Part shown: piece by piece, positions 23,139 through 25,000 of the stretch
How the letters are laid out: each line of letters starts with the position of its first letter
Numbering within the stretch: position 1 is the first letter of the stretch
DNA from: Prorocentrum cordatum
Taxonomy: Eukaryota; Sar; Dinophyceae; Prorocentrales; Prorocentraceae
Length of the DNA stretch: 25,000 nucleotides
Direction: 5' to 3'
Assembly: GCA_963575745.1 (NCBI GenBank)
Contig: CAUYUJ010019897.1
Span: 1-25,000 of the forward strand
Program-made: the position numbers and the translations under genes
Notes under the pieces: model-generated
Told to the model about the DNA's origin: nothing
Databases searched by the model: none
The model's input: only the letters and a program-made list of their open reading frames with translations

Positions 23139-23953
23139 TGATGATGACGATAAATGGTGATGGTGGCCATGATCATGATCATGAGTATGGCGATGATGCT
23201 GGCCATAGTGTGGATGGTGATCGATTGTTACAATGGTGATAACGGTGATGACGGTGATGATGGCTATGATGATGTTGATGTTGGTGATGATATTGATGAT
23301 GGTTATTGTGATGAAGGTGATGATGATGCTGCTGATGATGATGACGGCGACGATGACGATGGCGATGACGACGGTGACGACGACGATGATGATGATGATG
23401 ATGATGATGATGCTGATGATGCTAATGATGATGATGACGACCGTCATCATGCTTGTGATCACGAAGGTGATGGTGGTGATTCTGATTACCACTATCATGA
23501 TCATGATCACGACCACGAGGATTACGACGACGATGATCATGATCAGCAGCATGATTCATGCTGCTGATGGTGAAGATAGTGTTCATGGTCATGGGCATGG
23601 CGGTGATGATTATGATGATGATGGTGATTGTTTTGACCATGGTCATGCCAATGATCACGACCACGATGAGGATGATGACGGTGATCATGATCAGCATCAT
23701 GATTATGATGCTGCTGGTGTGAAGATTATGGTGATGATGATGAGGGAGATGATGATGATGATGATGCTGATGTTGATGCTGCTGCTGATGATGATGATGC
23801 TGATGCTGATGATGATGAGGATGATGATACTGATGATGCTGCTGCTGATGATGATGATGGTGGTGGTGATGATGATGCTGATGATGATGGTGACGACGAT
23901 GACGATGATGATTATGACGATGATGCTGATGATGATGATGATGATGATGATGC

Positions 23954-23984
<31 letters not shown>

Positions 23985-23988
23985 ACAG
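23130..23988. repeat. (GAT)n triplet tract, degenerate
   Basis: About 860 bases of GAT with GGT, GCT, GAC, TAT and CAT variants and many GATCATGATCA palindromes. Asp-, Met-, His- and Ile-rich frames in all phases are artefacts. Confidence 0.95.
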
Positions 23989-24022
23989 ATATCCTCCGAT
24001 ATGTTTGTTTTCCACTGCACAG

Positions 24023-24196
24023 CCGCAGGGCTCCCGACCGCTTCCCCAGGACCAGCTTTTCGTCACGGGTCCCTGTTTCATGGCCCCATGGCCGGATAAC
24101 GTTCCGCAGGTGCCGAACTCTAGGAACATTGTTGTTCTTGACATGTTGGGATGGAAGATGATGAGCCCTGGCCCCCAGGGGCCCATTGACCACTAG
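24023..24196 (+). CDS. Possible exon in a unique island
   Basis: The only unique sequence in the last 1.9 kb. After TTTTCCACTGCACAG (AG at 24021-24022) a plus frame stays open to TAG at 24194-24196 and includes LFVTGPCFMAPWPDNVPQ and SRNIVVLDMLGW, which read like folded protein. Minus frames across the island are also open, so strand is not certain. It may be an exon flanked by GAT-filled introns. Confidence 0.3.
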   Translation, partial: PQGSRPLPQDQLFVTGPCFMAPWPDNVPQVPNSRNIVVLDMLGWKMMSPGPQGPIDH

Positions 24197-24872
24197 CAGT
24201 GACGGTGATGAGGGTGAGGATGACGATGACGACGACGAGGATCACTACGACGACGACGACGACGGCGAAGACGGTGACCACGACGACGATAACGACGACC
24301 ACCACGACCACGACGACGATCACGACGAAGGCGACGACGACTGTGACGACGACGACGATGACGACCACGACGACGAAGACGAAGACGACGACCACGACGA
24401 CGACGACGACGGTGATGATGAGGATGAGGATGAGGATGATGAAGAGGATGAAGTTGAAGATGAAGTTGAAGATGAAGATGAAGATAATGATGATGCTAGC
24501 GATTAACTATACTGATGATGATCAGGATGATGATGATGATGATCATGATGAGGGTGGTGATGTTGATGTTGATGATCATGATGCTGATGGTGATGCTGCG
24601 GAAGATCATTCTGCCGATTATGACGATGATGATCATGGTGGTGATGATGATGATGATGATGATCGTGATGATTTTGATGATGATGACAGTGAGTGTGATG
24701 GTGATGGTGATGGTGATGATGTTGATACTGTTGATGATGATGCTGCTCACGATGATGATGATGCTGATGACGATGGTGATGGTAATGGTTATGGTGATGG
24801 TGATTGATGGTGAGGATTCGGATGAGGATAATGATGATGCTGCTGATGAGGATGTTCATGATGATGCATGCA

Positions 24873-24904
<32 letters not shown>

Positions 24905-25000
24905 CGATGACGATGATGATGATGATGATTTTGATGATTATGATAATGCTGATGATGATGCTTATGATGCTGATGATGATGATGACGAGTGTGATGGTGA
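24197..25000. repeat. (GAC)n then (GAT)n triplet tract
   Basis: GAC-type units dominate to about 24410, then GAT, GAG and GAA, then GAT with GGT and GCT to the window edge. Single-base changes from GAC or GAT explain nearly all units. The acidic Asp/Glu frame at 24186-24506 fits the repeat and is not claimed as a gene. Confidence 0.95.

Noticed and set aside
24186-24506. Acidic Asp/Glu-rich protein
   Set aside because: Every codon is a GAC/GAT unit or one base from it; other phases are equally open, so there is no sign of selection on protein.
1-25000. CRISPR array, tRNA or rRNA genes
   Set aside because: The tandem repeats lack unique spacers of fixed length, and no tRNA cloverleaf or rRNA core sequence was recognised.

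Overview
The window looks like nuclear DNA of a dinoflagellate, possibly a Prorocentrum- or Symbiodinium-like species. The reasons are high GC, triplet microsatellites on a scale unusual elsewhere, sparse exons between large introns, a likely non-GT splice donor, and a retroelement whose three proteins follow patterns I recall from many dinoflagellate gene models. Species assignment is inference. I see no rRNA, tRNA or CRISPR array.

Layout. 1-1223: a 21-bp satellite, an 11-bp array interrupted by a dispersed repeat (second copy at 16430-16590), then a TCC tract. 1224-4782: GC-rich DNA with another TCC tract, one possible first exon and a nested inverted repeat (4285-4463). 4783-11035: the main object, a tyrosine-recombinase (DIRS-like) retrotransposon of about 6.25 kb. 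Imperfect ~104-bp inverted terminal repeats bound it and the 5-mer CTTCC lies directly outside each end. It carries three same-strand ORFs in tight succession: a short Cys-rich membrane-anchored protein, a Gag-like protein broken by one in-frame TGA, and a 1375-residue Pol with reverse transcriptase, RNase H, a methyltransferase-like half-domain and a tyrosine recombinase whose catalytic residues are all present.

11160-14400: an RNA-binding protein gene whose RRM domain is split. RNP2 lies on one exon (11960-12052) and RNP1 on another (14313-14381). The intron between them holds ATG/GAT and GGA microsatellites and a 182-bp TA-flanked MITE. 14400-20150: mostly repeats, namely a fold-back element (14988-15139), a palindrome cluster, an AT-rich island, alternating purine and pyrimidine tracts, and a tandem repeat of exact 140-bp period; a minus-strand terminal exon is likely at 17578-17982. 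20150-23070: scattered exon candidates on both strands, the best being a CxxCGAY cysteine-motif exon at 20888-21166. 23070-25000: almost wholly GAT/GAC triplets around one 210-bp unique island.

The retroelement genes make a coherent set: Gag-like protein for particle or RNA binding, RT/RNase H for copying, and the recombinase for integration in place of a DDE integrase. The membrane-anchored ORF1 has no obvious counterpart in classical DIRS elements and is the most novel component. The copy shows damage (TGA in the Gag-like ORF, a likely lost RNase H aspartate, a probable reading-frame break in ORF1) and is probably no longer autonomous.
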